NCBI RefSeq assembly: GCF_000715015.1
Contig: NZ_JMIW01000002.1
Location: forward strand, 62,001 to 126,000
Direction of reading: 5' to 3'
Origin: Erythrobacter longus
GTDB taxonomy: Bacteria > Pseudomonadota > Alphaproteobacteria > Sphingomonadales > Sphingomonadaceae
DNA length: 64,000 nt
Shown here: one piece after another, positions 33,706-42,943 of the stretch
How positions within the stretch are numbered: position 1 is the first letter of the stretch
Layout of the letters: each line of letters starts with the position of its first letter
Position numbers and translations under genes: made by a program
Notes under the pieces: generated by a model
The model's input: the letters and a program-made list of their open reading frames with translations, nothing else
Told to the model about the DNA's origin: nothing
The model's database searches: none

Positions 33706-34902
33706 TCACTTCCCTTCCATCGCCCCCCAGTAGAGCGCGCGGTATGCCTGGGTCATGGTTTGCGCGTCGAAATGGGTGCGCGCCTTGTCCCGGTTTTGTT
33801 TACCCAGCTCACGGCGCAGGCCATCGTCACTGGCAAAATCGGACAATATCTGCCCCAAGGGTTCAGCCCCGCCAGCGGGCACAATGAACGGGCGGTTTGC
33901 GTCTGACACCATTGCCTTCACATCGCCCACATCAGGCGCAGCGACCGGCAGGCCTGCCGCCATGGCTTCGACAACGCTAAGCGGGAATTGTTCGCTCTTC
34001 GAAGAAAGGGCGAAGACATCGAACAGGCCGATGACCTGCGCAGGGTTCGGGTGTGCGCCGGGTAAATGCACGCGGGTGCTGATCGAAAACCGCTGTGCCG
34101 CCGCCTCAATGGCACCCCGCTCCGGCCCTTCGCCAAGGATCACAAGGTGCCAGTTTTCGGGAAGGCCCGCAAAAGCCTCCACCAACATCGGCAACCCCTT
34201 GACCGCGCGAAGGCCCGCAAGCGTGCCGACCCAGCGCTCCCCTTCCCGCTTTTGCAAGGGCAAGGACGAGGGCAAGGACGAGGGCAAGGACGAGGGCAAG
34301 GACGAGGGCAAGGACGAGGGCAAGGACGAGGGATCGGGCGCATTGGCAAAGGCTTGGGTGTCGATCCCATTGGCAATGCGGTGCACTTTGGCTGCGGGCT
34401 GTTTCCACACGCGAAGGGCAATCTGTTCCAGAACGCTGCTGGGCACGACAAGGCTGCGCGCAGTTCGCAGCGCAATCCGGCGCATCCAATTGCGGCTGGA
34501 TTTAAGACCATGCGCCTCGTCTTCGTTAAAGCCATCCTCATGATGGATAAGCGGGGGCAGCCCCATGGCTTTGGCAAATATCCGGTGCGCCAGAACGCCG
34601 TCCATTGCGCCCCAATTGTAGGTGAGCACGAGATCAAACGGCTTCATCGCTTTAGCCAGAGCGGCGAGCCTTCCCGGAGCCAGCCGCCCGGTAAGCGATG
34701 GAAAATCAACGGGAAAATCCACTTTGAGCGATGGATCAATCGCCCCGCGCGCCGCCATCTGCTGGGGCATCCCAGATACAACAGTATGATGGAGCGCATC
34801 GCCAAACGCGTTCATCAAGCTTACCGCGCGTAGCTCCTTTCCACCGGCGGCAAAGGTCGAATGCAGGTGCAGGACTTTGGGCGGGCGGGTCGATTGCGTC
34901 AT
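33706..34902 (-). CDS. Glycosyltransferase (GT4 type) with minisatellite loop
   Basis: A family 4-type (GT-B fold) glycosyltransferase of 398 residues. The N-terminal part has FAAGGKELRAVSLMNAF and the C-terminal half has HRIANGID, LVILGEGPERGAIEAAAQRF, VHLPGAHPNPAQVIGLFDVFALSSKSEQFPLSVVEAMAAGLPVAAPDVGD (split), including the EQFPLSVVEAMA donor-sugar motif. In the middle (about residues 192-215) there are six copies of the tetrapeptide Leu-Pro-Ser-Ser coded by a 12-bp repeat at 34261-34332. Acceptor unknown. It follows the hydrolase gene by 13 bases. Confidence 0.82.
   Translation of the reverse strand: MTQSTRPPKVLHLHSTFAAGGKELRAVSLMNAFGDALHHTVVSGMPQQMAARGAIDPSLKVDFPVDFPSLTGRLAPGRLAALAKAMKPFDLVLTYNWGAMDGVLAHRIFAKAMGLPPLIHHEDGFNEDEAHGLKSSRNWMRRIALRTARSLVVPSSVLEQIALRVWKQPAAKVHRIANGIDTQAFANAPDPSSLPSSLPSSLPSSLPSSLPSSLPLQKREGERWVGTLAGLRAVKGLPMLVEAFAGLPENWHLVILGEGPERGAIEAAAQRFSISTRVHLPGAHPNPAQVIGLFDVFALSSKSEQFPLSVVEAMAAGLPVAAPDVGDVKAMVSDANRPFIVPAGGAEPLGQILSDFASDDGLRRELGKQNRDKARTHFDAQTMTQAYRALYWGAMEGK
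34261..34332. repeat. 12-bp minisatellite in a glycosyltransferase
   Basis: Six perfect copies of CAAGGACGAGGG, plus half a copy upstream at 34255-34260. Being 12 bp it keeps the frame, adding four residues per unit on the minus strand. It lies in the loop between the two Rossmann domains. A related 12-bp unit is seen in moaE at 48361-48408. Confidence 0.95.
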
Positions 34903-34915
34903 CGAGGAAGGCGCG

Positions 34916-35779
34916 TCACACCGTCGCCAAAAGCGCCTCGATAGCGCTCAAAGCTTCTGGCTCATTGAGCATCGGGGCATGGCCGACATTTGGCACAGTC
35001 ACTTGCGTCATGGCGGGGTTGCGCTTGCCCATTTCGGCGACGGTTTGGGGCGACAAAAGGTCGGACAAGGCCCCGCGCACCAGCACCATGGGCACGCCTT
35101 TCAGCGCATCGAACGCGGGCCACAGATCGGCGGGCGCTGCGTTACCGGGCTGTTTGAACGGTTCGGCGATGGCCATGTCATAGTCATAGCTGACCCGCCC
35201 GTTTTGGCTGACCACCATGGTGCGCTTGGCCATTTCGATCCATGCTTCAAGGTCGTATCCGGGAAACGCCTCCCCATGCACAGACGCCATTGAGCGCGCG
35301 GCGTGGATCCATGTGGGATAGCTGCGCCCCTGGCCGACATATCCGCCGATCCGATCAAGGCCCGCGGTTTCGATCTGGGGACCGATATCGTTCATCACCA
35401 CCGCGACAAGCCGCCCCGGTTTTGCAGCGGCCAACATCATCGTCATCAACCCGCCCATCGATGTCCCGATGGAGATAAACCGATCAATCCCCTCTTGTTT
35501 CAGAAGAAGTTCGACATCGGCGACATATTGCGCAGGGTTATAGGTAGAGCTGTCGGGTGCATAATCGCTTTGCCCCCGGCCGCGCATTTCGGGCACGATC
35601 ACCCGCCGCGTTTTGGCGATATGCTGTGCCAATTCGGCAAAATCACGCGAATTGCGGGTAAGGCCGTGCATACACAGCACCGGAGGACCATCATAGCCTT
35701 GAGGCCCCGCATAATCGCGAAAGTATAGGGTCAGCCCGTCCGCGCTGGTCCAGCTTTTGTCTTGATAAGGTGTGGCCAT
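34916..35779 (-). CDS. Alpha/beta-hydrolase
   Basis: The 287-residue protein has an oxyanion-hole motif LCMHGLTRNSRDF, the nucleophile elbow GTSMGG, Asp in the ALSDLLSP region and the catalytic His in VPNVGHAPML. It belongs to the broad alpha/beta-hydrolase group of esterases and dehalogenases; the substrate is not clear. It has no signal peptide. It is followed by the glycosyltransferase after 13 bases and may share its promoter. Confidence 0.82.
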   Translation of the reverse strand: MATPYQDKSWTSADGLTLYFRDYAGPQGYDGPPVLCMHGLTRNSRDFAELAQHIAKTRRVIVPEMRGRGQSDYAPDSSTYNPAQYVADVELLLKQEGIDRFISIGTSMGGLMTMMLAAAKPGRLVAVVMNDIGPQIETAGLDRIGGYVGQGRSYPTWIHAARSMASVHGEAFPGYDLEAWIEMAKRTMVVSQNGRVSYDYDMAIAEPFKQPGNAAPADLWPAFDALKGVPMVLVRGALSDLLSPQTVAEMGKRNPAMTQVTVPNVGHAPMLNEPEALSAIEALLATV

Positions 35780-35849
35780 GGAGGCTTTGCAAATTCCTGT
35801 GGTTTAAGCAGCGCTTGCGCCGCGCCTTGTTCGCCCCCACTATCACCCC

Positions 35850-37289
35850 ATGAGCGACGAACCGCAAGCAGCGATCTATCACCCGGACCCCAAAATCAAT
35901 GCCCTTGCCGATTGGCTGGGAGCCAAGGTCGAGGCGGCAGATTTCCCTGAGGCGAAAATCCGGTTCCGCAATGACCGGGCAGCGGCCAGCGTGGGGCTGG
36001 ACACGTTAAGCGATGAGGAATGGGCGCAGCATTTTGGCCGGTTTGCCCCGCTTAAAGGCAATCTGCCCTCCCCACTCGCGCTCAAATATCACGGCCACCA
36101 GTTTCGCGTTTACAACCCGGAAATCGGTGATGGGCGCGGGTTTTTGTTTGCACAAATGCGCGGGGGCGATGGCCGCCTGTTGGACCTTGGCACCAAGGGG
36201 TCTGGCACGACGCCATTTTCAAGAGCGGGCGATGGGCGACTGACATTGAAAGGCGGCGTGCGCGAGATATTGGCAACCGAAATGCTCGAAGCCCTTGGCG
36301 TCAACACATCGAAGACTTTCTCGATCATCGAAACGGGCGAGAATCTGTGGCGCGATGACGAGCCTTCGCCCACGCGCTCAGCGGTCATGGTGCGATTGTC
36401 GCATTCGCACATCCGCATCGGCACGTTTCAACGCCTGATGGCGCATGAGGAAGCCGACCATATGGAGGCGCTTGTGGCCTATTGCCTTGAGCATTTTCCC
36501 GGTCCCCCACCACCAGAAGATGCGCCCGATCGCGACAATCCGGCGGTCATATTGCTCCACAATGTGGTCGAACGCCTCGCGGACCTCGCCGCAAGCTATA
36601 TGGTCGCAGGGTTCGTCCACGGCGTGCTCAACACCGACAATATGAATGTAACGGGCGAGAGTTTTGACTATGGCCCGTGGCGCTGGCTGCCGGAATGGGA
36701 ACCGGGCTTTACCGCTGCCTATTTCGACCATTCCGGCCTATACGCCTTTGGCCGGCAGCCTGAGGCGCTGCACTGGAATTGCGGGCAATTGGCGATCGCC
36801 TTGCGCCTTATGTCCGAAAGCGCGCCCCTGATCGCGGCGATGGAACGGTTTGGCCCGCTCTACATGGAAGCGGTCGCGCGGCGATGGTGCTGGCGGCTTG
36901 GTATTGAACCGCGCGGGGCAGAACACGATGCGCAGATGGTTTCGCTATGCGAGAAAACCATGCGCGACAATAAAGCACAGCCCGATGCGTTTTTCTTCGA
37001 AGCGCGCAAAATCCTCAATGGGATCAAAAGCGATCAGCAAAGCCCGCTTACCGGTGAACTTGCGCAATTGCTAAAATCCTATTCGCTTACCGACAGCTCG
37101 CACGATTATTGGAGCGATGATGCCCCCCAAACCATGCTGATCGAAGAAGTTGAGGATATCTGGGCCGCGATTGACCGTGATGATGATTGGGCACCGCTCC
37201 ACAACAAAGTCACAGCGCTTCGCCGGATGGGAGAGGCGCACGGCAACCCTCCACTCGCGCAAGGTCATATTTTACAACAGGTGAGTTAA
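35850..37289 (+). CDS. selO: Protein adenylyltransferase SelO (YdiU)
   Basis: SelO is a pseudokinase-fold enzyme that transfers AMP from ATP to Ser, Thr or Tyr of target proteins, linked to redox homeostasis. The 479-residue protein shows HGHQFRVYNPEIGDGRGFLFAQM, TKGSGTTPFSRAGDGRLTLKGGVREILATEML and GFVHGVLNTDNMNVTGESFDYGPW (the last with Asn and Asp that bind Mg). Length and order match the family. It is divergent from the hydrolase, and astD follows about 110 bases downstream. Confidence 0.9.
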   Translation: MSDEPQAAIYHPDPKINALADWLGAKVEAADFPEAKIRFRNDRAAASVGLDTLSDEEWAQHFGRFAPLKGNLPSPLALKYHGHQFRVYNPEIGDGRGFLFAQMRGGDGRLLDLGTKGSGTTPFSRAGDGRLTLKGGVREILATEMLEALGVNTSKTFSIIETGENLWRDDEPSPTRSAVMVRLSHSHIRIGTFQRLMAHEEADHMEALVAYCLEHFPGPPPPEDAPDRDNPAVILLHNVVERLADLAASYMVAGFVHGVLNTDNMNVTGESFDYGPWRWLPEWEPGFTAAYFDHSGLYAFGRQPEALHWNCGQLAIALRLMSESAPLIAAMERFGPLYMEAVARRWCWRLGIEPRGAEHDAQMVSLCEKTMRDNKAQPDAFFFEARKILNGIKSDQQSPLTGELAQLLKSYSLTDSSHDYWSDDAPQTMLIEEVEDIWAAIDRDDDWAPLHNKVTALRRMGEAHGNPPLAQGHILQQVS

Positions 37290-37397
37290 CCTTACCGCCA
37301 AATTCATACTACTTGCACAATGTTGGCGTTACCGACATGATTCGAAAAACTTTTCCCGAAACATTTGTGCTCACAGATACGAAGACAAAGAAGAGCG

Positions 37398-38816
37398 ATG
37401 GCTAAAGCAGACACAGAGCTGGTATCCTACGCTCCGGCAACGGGTGAGGAAATCTGGCGTGGTGAAATCGATGATGTGGACGACGCCGTCAGCCGCTCGC
37501 GCCGCGCCTGGCCTGCGTGGGCGGCCAAAGCGCAAGGTCAGCGGATCGAGCTTGCCCGCCGCTTTGCCAATGAAGTGCGCACAGACGCAGAAAAAATCGC
37601 AACCCTTATCGCCAATGAAACCGGCAAACCCATGTGGGAGGCCCGCACCGAAGTCGAAGCGGTGGTCGCAAAAGTCGATATCTCGGTTCAAGCCTATGCC
37701 GAACGCACCGGGCGCAGCAGGCACGACAGCGCGCTGCAGGGCACTTCGGCGTTAAGGCACAAACCGCACGGCGTTATGTCAGTGCTTGGCCCTTACAATT
37801 TCCCAGCCCACCTGCCTAACGGCCACATGGTTCCAGCGCTTATCGCGGGCAATACGGTGATCTTCAAACCGTCCGAAAAAACCCCGGCGGTCGCCATGGC
37901 CCTGCTTGAATGCTGGAAGCGCTGCGGGATGCCAGAAGACGTGGTGCAGGTCGTGATCGGCGGACCTGACGAGGGTAAGGCGCTCGTTGCGCACCCCGGC
38001 GTTGATGGCGTGCTTTTCACAGGCTCTGCTCAGGCAGGGATTGCGATCAATCGCAAGCTTGCGGCCAATCCGGGCAAAATCGTCGCGCTGGAAATGGGCG
38101 GCAACAACCCGCTTGTTGTGACCAATACACCGCTGATCAAGGACGCCTGCGCTCTCATCCTGCAAAGCGCGTTTACCACCTCTGGCCAACGCTGCACCGC
38201 TGCGCGCCGGTTGATTGTCGTCGAAAGCATGTATGACAAGCTGATGGCCGAACTTTTGCCGCTTGCGCGCAAGCTTTTGGTGGACGAACCGTTTGCTGAT
38301 CCTCAACCCTTTATGGGTCCAGTGATCGACAATGCCGCAGCCGACGGCATCACCGACAGCTTCGTTGCATTGATGACGGAAGGGGGTAAGCCATTGCTGC
38401 CAATGCGTCGCATAAAACCGGACGAACCCTTTGTAACACCCGGCATAATCGACACGACCAATGTTCCGGACCGGCCTGATATTGAACTGTTTGGTCCTTT
38501 GCTTCAGGTCATCCGCGTGCCCGATCTGGACGCTGGTATCGCAGAGGCGAACAACACGCGCTTTGGCCTTTCGGCGTCGCTTATCGGGGGGTCGCCTGAT
38601 GACTATGGCCGGTTCTGGGCGAACACGCGCGCTGGCATCATCAATTGGAACCGGCCCACCAATGGCGCGTCATCATCGGCACCCTTTGGCGGAATTGGCC
38701 TTTCTGGAAACCACCGGCCTTCCGCCTTTTATGCCGCCGATTATTGCGCATATCCTGTTGCCAGCACCGAGATGGAGCAACCACGCGCCAGCATCGCGAT
38801 TGGCGTCAAGGAATAG
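37398..38816 (+). CDS. astD: Succinylglutamate-semialdehyde dehydrogenase-like (AstD)
   Basis: AstD oxidises N-succinylglutamate semialdehyde with NAD in arginine catabolism. The 472-residue aldehyde dehydrogenase has the cofactor motif VLGPYNFPAHLPNGH, the Glu in ALEMGGNN and the catalytic Cys in TSGQRCTAARR. The VLGPYNFPAH-LPNGH and GIINWNRPTNGASS signatures fit the AstD branch. Start ATG 37398 follows AAAGAAGAG. No other ast gene is in the window, so the physiological role is a family inference. Confidence 0.85.
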   Translation: MAKADTELVSYAPATGEEIWRGEIDDVDDAVSRSRRAWPAWAAKAQGQRIELARRFANEVRTDAEKIATLIANETGKPMWEARTEVEAVVAKVDISVQAYAERTGRSRHDSALQGTSALRHKPHGVMSVLGPYNFPAHLPNGHMVPALIAGNTVIFKPSEKTPAVAMALLECWKRCGMPEDVVQVVIGGPDEGKALVAHPGVDGVLFTGSAQAGIAINRKLAANPGKIVALEMGGNNPLVVTNTPLIKDACALILQSAFTTSGQRCTAARRLIVVESMYDKLMAELLPLARKLLVDEPFADPQPFMGPVIDNAAADGITDSFVALMTEGGKPLLPMRRIKPDEPFVTPGIIDTTNVPDRPDIELFGPLLQVIRVPDLDAGIAEANNTRFGLSASLIGGSPDDYGRFWANTRAGIINWNRPTNGASSSAPFGGIGLSGNHRPSAFYAADYCAYPVASTEMEQPRASIAIGVKE

Positions 38817-38859
38817 AGGTTTGGGTTTTGAGGCTCTCGCACCTCGGCACTGAAATGGC

Positions 38860-39642
38860 TTAGCGGATCCAGTGGATCACATCCACTTCGGTCAAACCGC
38901 GCGGCCCTTCGCGCCCATGCACCTCCAGCCTTTCGTCACGCCATTCGCCGCGAAGCTGGGCTTCTGGCGATTTGATGTGTTCAACGATAAAGCCTTCGCG
39001 CGATGCTTTGGTAAAGTGATATTCAAGCGCGTCCTGAACCCCCACAGGGGTGTGATACCGCACCACTCGCACAACGCAGCGATTGGTGTCAGCGCCCGCC
39101 GCCTGTTGCACCATTCCATGCGGCATTACGGCAGAAGTTTCAGGCATTTGCGTCGACCATAGCAGACTTGCATCCATGCTCTTGATACAATCCGTGCGGC
39201 CTCCCACCGCCTTGATGATGTCGCCTGCATTGGACAATGCGCCCAGCGATACGGCGTTCTCGCTTTCAACCGGCAAAGGCAGATTTTCGACCTGCCCACC
39301 GCTCAGCAACTGGAGACGCGCCGCCTCACGGGCCCGCGATGCTGCCTCTTCATTTTTCCCGATCGGAGGCAACGGGTGGCTGTCGTGAAACGCGATCACC
39401 GCATTGGCCTGATTGCGCGAGGCAAGGTCAGGGTCAGTCATAAGCGGATCGTTCAGCGCCCGCGCCAGAATGGGGTCTTGCGCCAAAACCGCGTTCGAAT
39501 ACGCCTGTTCGCCCGCGATCCCGTTCTGCGTTTCTCCGCAAGCTGTCAGAGCGCCAAGCGCCAGAAACGGTGCGGCGCAGAAAAATGGCCCGTTCAAAAG
39601 GGAGCCACTAAAGAATGTGGTGGGAATTGGGCGGTTCGTCAT
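38860..39642 (-). CDS. Unknown lipoprotein
   Basis: The 260-residue protein has a signal peptide ending in the lipobox LTAC near residue 34 (FLALGALTACGETQ), so it is an outer- or inner-membrane lipoprotein. The mature part is polar, with Cys pairs (GRTDCIKS and NRCVVRV) that could form a disulfide. I recognise no family. ATG 39642 is preferred over a longer frame to 39738 because it places the signal peptide at the N-terminus. Confidence 0.7.
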   Translation of the reverse strand: MTNRPIPTTFFSGSLLNGPFFCAAPFLALGALTACGETQNGIAGEQAYSNAVLAQDPILARALNDPLMTDPDLASRNQANAVIAFHDSHPLPPIGKNEEAASRAREAARLQLLSGGQVENLPLPVESENAVSLGALSNAGDIIKAVGGRTDCIKSMDASLLWSTQMPETSAVMPHGMVQQAAGADTNRCVVRVVRYHTPVGVQDALEYHFTKASREGFIVEHIKSPEAQLRGEWRDERLEVHGREGPRGLTEVDVIHWIR

Positions 39643-39756
39643 GCCTGCCCTTTTGCCAGCCAAATGGTTAATTTTGGCTAAGTATAATCCTGAAGATCTG
39701 TCCTGAGTGCGCAGTTTACCCTGTTTTGTGCACGGCATGTTTCCGGCCTGAACGTG

Positions 39757-39791
39757 AAAACGCCCTCATACCCCGAAAGGATATGAAGGCG
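39757..39791 (-). terminator. Orphan intrinsic terminator on the minus strand
   Basis: On the minus strand CGCCTTCATA (39791-39782) pairs with TATGAGGGCG (39770-39761), 10 pairs including one G-U, followed by TTTT (39760-39757). No minus-strand gene ends upstream of it: the next gene to the right is on the plus strand. It therefore ends an unannotated transcript or attenuates the lipoprotein mRNA. Confidence 0.75.
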
Positions 39792-39885
39792 CCTTCCACG
39801 GCTGGTGGTTGCCGCGCCCGGGCCGGTGGTGGAATTGGCCCAAGAATGGGAGGAGCGCGGGGGAATATTCAAGGCGCGCGCCTCA
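39757..39885 (-). ncRNA. Candidate small RNA with anti-Shine-Dalgarno loop
   Basis: The terminator at 39757-39791 closes a region of about 120 bases with GC-rich complementary arms (CCGCGC with GCGCGG, and GGGCC with GGCCC on the minus strand) and an unpaired CTCCTCCC. Alphaproteobacterial RNAs with CUCCUCCC loops are known to pair with ribosome sites. The 5' end is not known; a weak -10 (CATATT) lies near 39885-39890. This is a structural inference only. Confidence 0.35.
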
Positions 39886-40041
39886 ATATGCGTTCATCTT
39901 TAAGGTGGCGAAGCTGAATGAAGTGCGAGCACATGGTTAGCTCGCATTCATCTTGGCGAGCGCCAGCGGCAGCTTTCGCGAGTTTGGGCGCAAACACTGT
40001 CGCTTGCGCGTGGTCCTTTGCACGCTTAGGGGGCAGCTCTC

Positions 40042-40953
40042 ATGTCCGACAACACACCCCCTCAGCAACAGCCATCCGGCCTGCCCGCAGCGCTTGGCGC
40101 TTATACGATCTGGGGTATCTTACCGGTCTACATCATGCTTTTTTCCAGCGTGCCGCCGGTCGAGTTTGTAGGCTGGCGGATCATCTGGACGCTGCCCTTG
40201 TGCCTTATCATCGTCGCGTTCCGCCGCCAGTTTGGCGAAATTGCCCGCGCATTCGCCGCCCCGCGCATGATGCTTGCCCTTTTGGCGAGCGCGATCCTTA
40301 TTGCGATCAATTGGTTCGTCTACACCTGGGCGATCATGCAAAATCAGGTCTATGCCGCCAGCCTTGGCTATTATCTGAACCCGCTTCTGAACGTGCTTTT
40401 GGGCACGCTTTTGTTGGGAGAGCGCCTCAGCAAACTGCAGTGGCTAGCCGTCGCGATTGCCGCATTGGCCGTGGCGATCTTGTCAGCAGGCGCGATCACC
40501 ACGCTATGGATCAGCCTTACTCTTGCGATGAGCTTTGGCCTTTATGGCGTTGTGCGCAAACAGTTGGATGTAGGCGCCTTGCCGGGCCTCACGATTGAAA
40601 CGATGATACTTGTTCCCGTCGCTGTTGGCATTGTCCTTTGGTACGGCTTTACGCCTGAAGGCTCCGCTTTTGGCCGCGATTTGCAAGTCAGCGGGCTGCT
40701 CGTCATCTCTGGCGTGGTGACGGCTGTCCCGCTTCTGCTGTTTGCGATTGCGGCGCGGCGTATGCCCTATTCGACGCTTGGCTTTATCCAGTTTCTCGCG
40801 CCTACACTGGTGTTCTTGCAAGGGCTCTTCATCTTCGGTCAGCAATTGCGCACCGTTCAGCTTGGCAGCTTCCTGCTCATCTGGACAGCGATTGCGATCT
40901 TTGTCGCGGACCTCTTGTGGCGGACCCGCAAGGCAAGGCTGGCGCGAGCTTAG
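40042..40953 (+). CDS. rarD: RarD-type EamA-family permease
   Basis: The 303-residue protein has ten hydrophobic segments in two EamA halves, with the RarD landmarks GAYTIWGILPVYIMLF, NWFVYTWAI, SLGYYLNPLLNVLLG and GERLSKLQWLAV. RarD is named for chloramphenicol resistance, but the substrate is unknown. The stop overlaps the pyrC stop by four bases on the other strand (convergent). Confidence 0.88.
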   Translation: MSDNTPPQQQPSGLPAALGAYTIWGILPVYIMLFSSVPPVEFVGWRIIWTLPLCLIIVAFRRQFGEIARAFAAPRMMLALLASAILIAINWFVYTWAIMQNQVYAASLGYYLNPLLNVLLGTLLLGERLSKLQWLAVAIAALAVAILSAGAITTLWISLTLAMSFGLYGVVRKQLDVGALPGLTIETMILVPVAVGIVLWYGFTPEGSAFGRDLQVSGLLVISGVVTAVPLLLFAIAARRMPYSTLGFIQFLAPTLVFLQGLFIFGQQLRTVQLGSFLLIWTAIAIFVADLLWRTRKARLARA

Positions 40954-41987
40954 CCCACAAATTTCCAGCCAATGGTCTGGCCGCCGTGCCACGGGACGAT
41001 TGAAGAGCCAGCCAGAGCCAATTCTTCGGGTACGTCCACTTGCGTGCGTTCGAGGGTTACGGTCTCTTCATGCACCGGCAGGCCGTAAAAGGCCGGACCG
41101 TGAAGCGAGGCGAAGCCTTCAAACTTGTCGAGTGCGCCCTCTTCATCGAACACGGTGAGATAGCTTTCGAGCGCATAAGGCGCGCCGAAAATCCCTGCAC
41201 AGCCGCATGAGCTTTCCTTGTCGTGTTTGAAATGCGGCGCTGAATCGGTGCCAAGGAAGAACTTAGGGCTCCCCGATGTCGCCGCCTTGCGAAGCGCCAA
41301 TCGGTGCGTCTCGCGCTTGGCCACAGGCAGGCAGTAATTATGCGGCTGAATACCGCCCACCAGCATCGCATTGCGATTGATATGGAGATGCTGCGGGGTG
41401 ATTGTCGCGCCCACATTGGGTCCGGACTCGAGCACAAAGTCGACCGCATCGCTGGTGGTGATGTGTTCAAACACAATCTTGAGATCGGGGAAATTGGCGA
41501 CGATATCGCGCAAATACCGCTCGATAAATTCGGCCTCGCGGTCGAAGACATCAATGTCGGGGCTGGTCACTTCGCCGTGGATGCAAAAGACGATGCCCTC
41601 ATCGCTCATCCGCTGGAGCACCGGGTAAATCTTGCGCACATCGGTGACGCCATGGGCTGAATTGGTGGTGGCATTGGCGGGGTAGAGTTTGGCGGCGGTG
41701 AAAACGCCCTCCTTGGCTCCGCGCACCAGATCGTCTGCGTCGGTGTCATCGGTGAGATAACAAACCATCAATGGTTCAAAATCCACGCCCTTGGGCACAG
41801 CTGCCACAATCCGGTCGCGGTAATCGGCTGCCATTTGCGCGGTTGTCACAGGCGGGGTGAGGTTAGGCATCACAATCGCCCGGCCAAATTGGCGAGCGGT
41901 GTAAGGTACAACGCCGCGCATCACGTCTCCATCGCGGAAATGGAGGTGCCAATCATCGGGGCGGCGGATCGTGATAGTGTCAGTCAT
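40950..41987 (-). CDS. pyrC: Dihydroorotase, class II
   Basis: PyrC closes carbamoyl-aspartate to dihydroorotate in pyrimidine synthesis. The 345-residue protein has the metal-site His pair WHLHFRDG, the carboxylated Lys in AAKLYPANATTNSAHG, His in EHITTSD and HLHINRN, and Asp in LGTDSAPH. These match the class II E. coli enzyme. Length is normal. Confidence 0.93.
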   Translation of the reverse strand: MTDTITIRRPDDWHLHFRDGDVMRGVVPYTARQFGRAIVMPNLTPPVTTAQMAADYRDRIVAAVPKGVDFEPLMVCYLTDDTDADDLVRGAKEGVFTAAKLYPANATTNSAHGVTDVRKIYPVLQRMSDEGIVFCIHGEVTSPDIDVFDREAEFIERYLRDIVANFPDLKIVFEHITTSDAVDFVLESGPNVGATITPQHLHINRNAMLVGGIQPHNYCLPVAKRETHRLALRKAATSGSPKFFLGTDSAPHFKHDKESSCGCAGIFGAPYALESYLTVFDEEGALDKFEGFASLHGPAFYGLPVHEETVTLERTQVDVPEELALAGSSIVPWHGGQTIGWKFVG

Positions 41988-42055
41988 AGGTCAAGCGCAT
42001 AACGGGGTGCGCGGGGGCTTTCCACCTTTCATTCACGCGCTTAAAGCGCTCATCC

Positions 42056-42943
42056 ATGACCACTATCGGATTCCTCGCCTGCGAGACCACCCTTCCCGGC
42101 TCCCAAAACCGGCGCGAAGACGCGTTTGAACACGACCTTATGGTCGAAGCGATTACGCCCGCTTTTGCCAGACGAGGTTGGACATTCAAGGTCATCGACT
42201 GGGAAGCGCCGATGGAGGCGTTTGCAGACGTGGACCTCGTGATGATCGGTTCTTCATGGAATTACTGGGACAAGGTTGATGCGTTTCTGACAAAGCTTGA
42301 GGCGCTTGCGAAGACCGGCATCACGGTTTGCAATTCACCCGAAGTCGCGCGTTGGAACATCCGCAAGACCTATCTTGGCGAGTTGGAGCAAAGGGGCGCC
42401 CGCACGATCCCGACGCTTTGGCTTGATGCGCTGACCGCTGATGATGCAGCGGCGGCGATGGATCAATTTGGCTGCGATAAACTGGTGGTCAAACGCCAGA
42501 TTGGCGCAGGCGCGGAAGGGCAGGAAATGCTGGAGCGGGGCCAAGTCTCTGATGATTGGCGCTACACCCACAAAGCCATGGTGCAACCCTTCCTTCCCGC
42601 CATTGCGCAGTCGGGCGAACTCAGCTTCCTGTTCTTTGGCGGCGTGTTCAGCCACTGCGTGCAAAAGCTGCCCAAGGACGGCGATTATCGCATCCAATCG
42701 CTTTATGGCGGCCGCGAGGTCACCCATGAACCAAGCGCGCAAGAAATCGCTCAAGCCGCTGCGATCATCGAGGCTCTGCCCTTTGCGCCTCCGCTTTATG
42801 CGCGCATTGATATGCTCGAAGGGGAGGATGCAAAGCTGATGGTCATGGAAGCCGAGCTTATCGAACCCTATCTCTATCCTGAGCAAGGGCCCAATATGGG
42901 TGAAAGCCTTGCCCAAGCGATTGCGAAGGAACTGGATTTATGA
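42056..42943 (+). CDS. ATP-grasp domain protein
   Basis: The 295-residue protein has an ATP-grasp fold like RimK or glutathione synthetase: VIDWEAP, VMIGSSWNYWDK, KLVVKRQIGAGAEGQ and a C-terminal metal-binding end LMVMEAELIEPYLYPEQG. It would ligate a carboxylate to an amine or similar nucleophile. The substrate cannot be identified. It overlaps the next gene in ATGA, so the two are translationally coupled. Confidence 0.78.
   Translation: MTTIGFLACETTLPGSQNRREDAFEHDLMVEAITPAFARRGWTFKVIDWEAPMEAFADVDLVMIGSSWNYWDKVDAFLTKLEALAKTGITVCNSPEVARWNIRKTYLGELEQRGARTIPTLWLDALTADDAAAAMDQFGCDKLVVKRQIGAGAEGQEMLERGQVSDDWRYTHKAMVQPFLPAIAQSGELSFLFFGGVFSHCVQKLPKDGDYRIQSLYGGREVTHEPSAQEIAQAAAIIEALPFAPPLYARIDMLEGEDAKLMVMEAELIEPYLYPEQGPNMGESLAQAIAKELDL

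Larger units (their letters stand above)
39643..40041. other. 399-bp intergenic stretch with structured elements
   Basis: No convincing protein gene is seen on either strand. It holds an intrinsic terminator on the minus strand (39757-39791) and a strong hairpin at 39918-39951 with bulged stem ATGAA-G-TGCGAGC and GCTCGCA-TTCAT. A minus-strand CTCCTCCC at 39848-39855 is next to GC-rich complementary arms. A small RNA on the minus strand is the best explanation. Confidence 0.5.

Noticed and set aside
34261-34332. Repeat array that might be taken for a CRISPR.
   Set aside because: Units are 12 bp with no spacers and are translated in frame within a glycosyltransferase.
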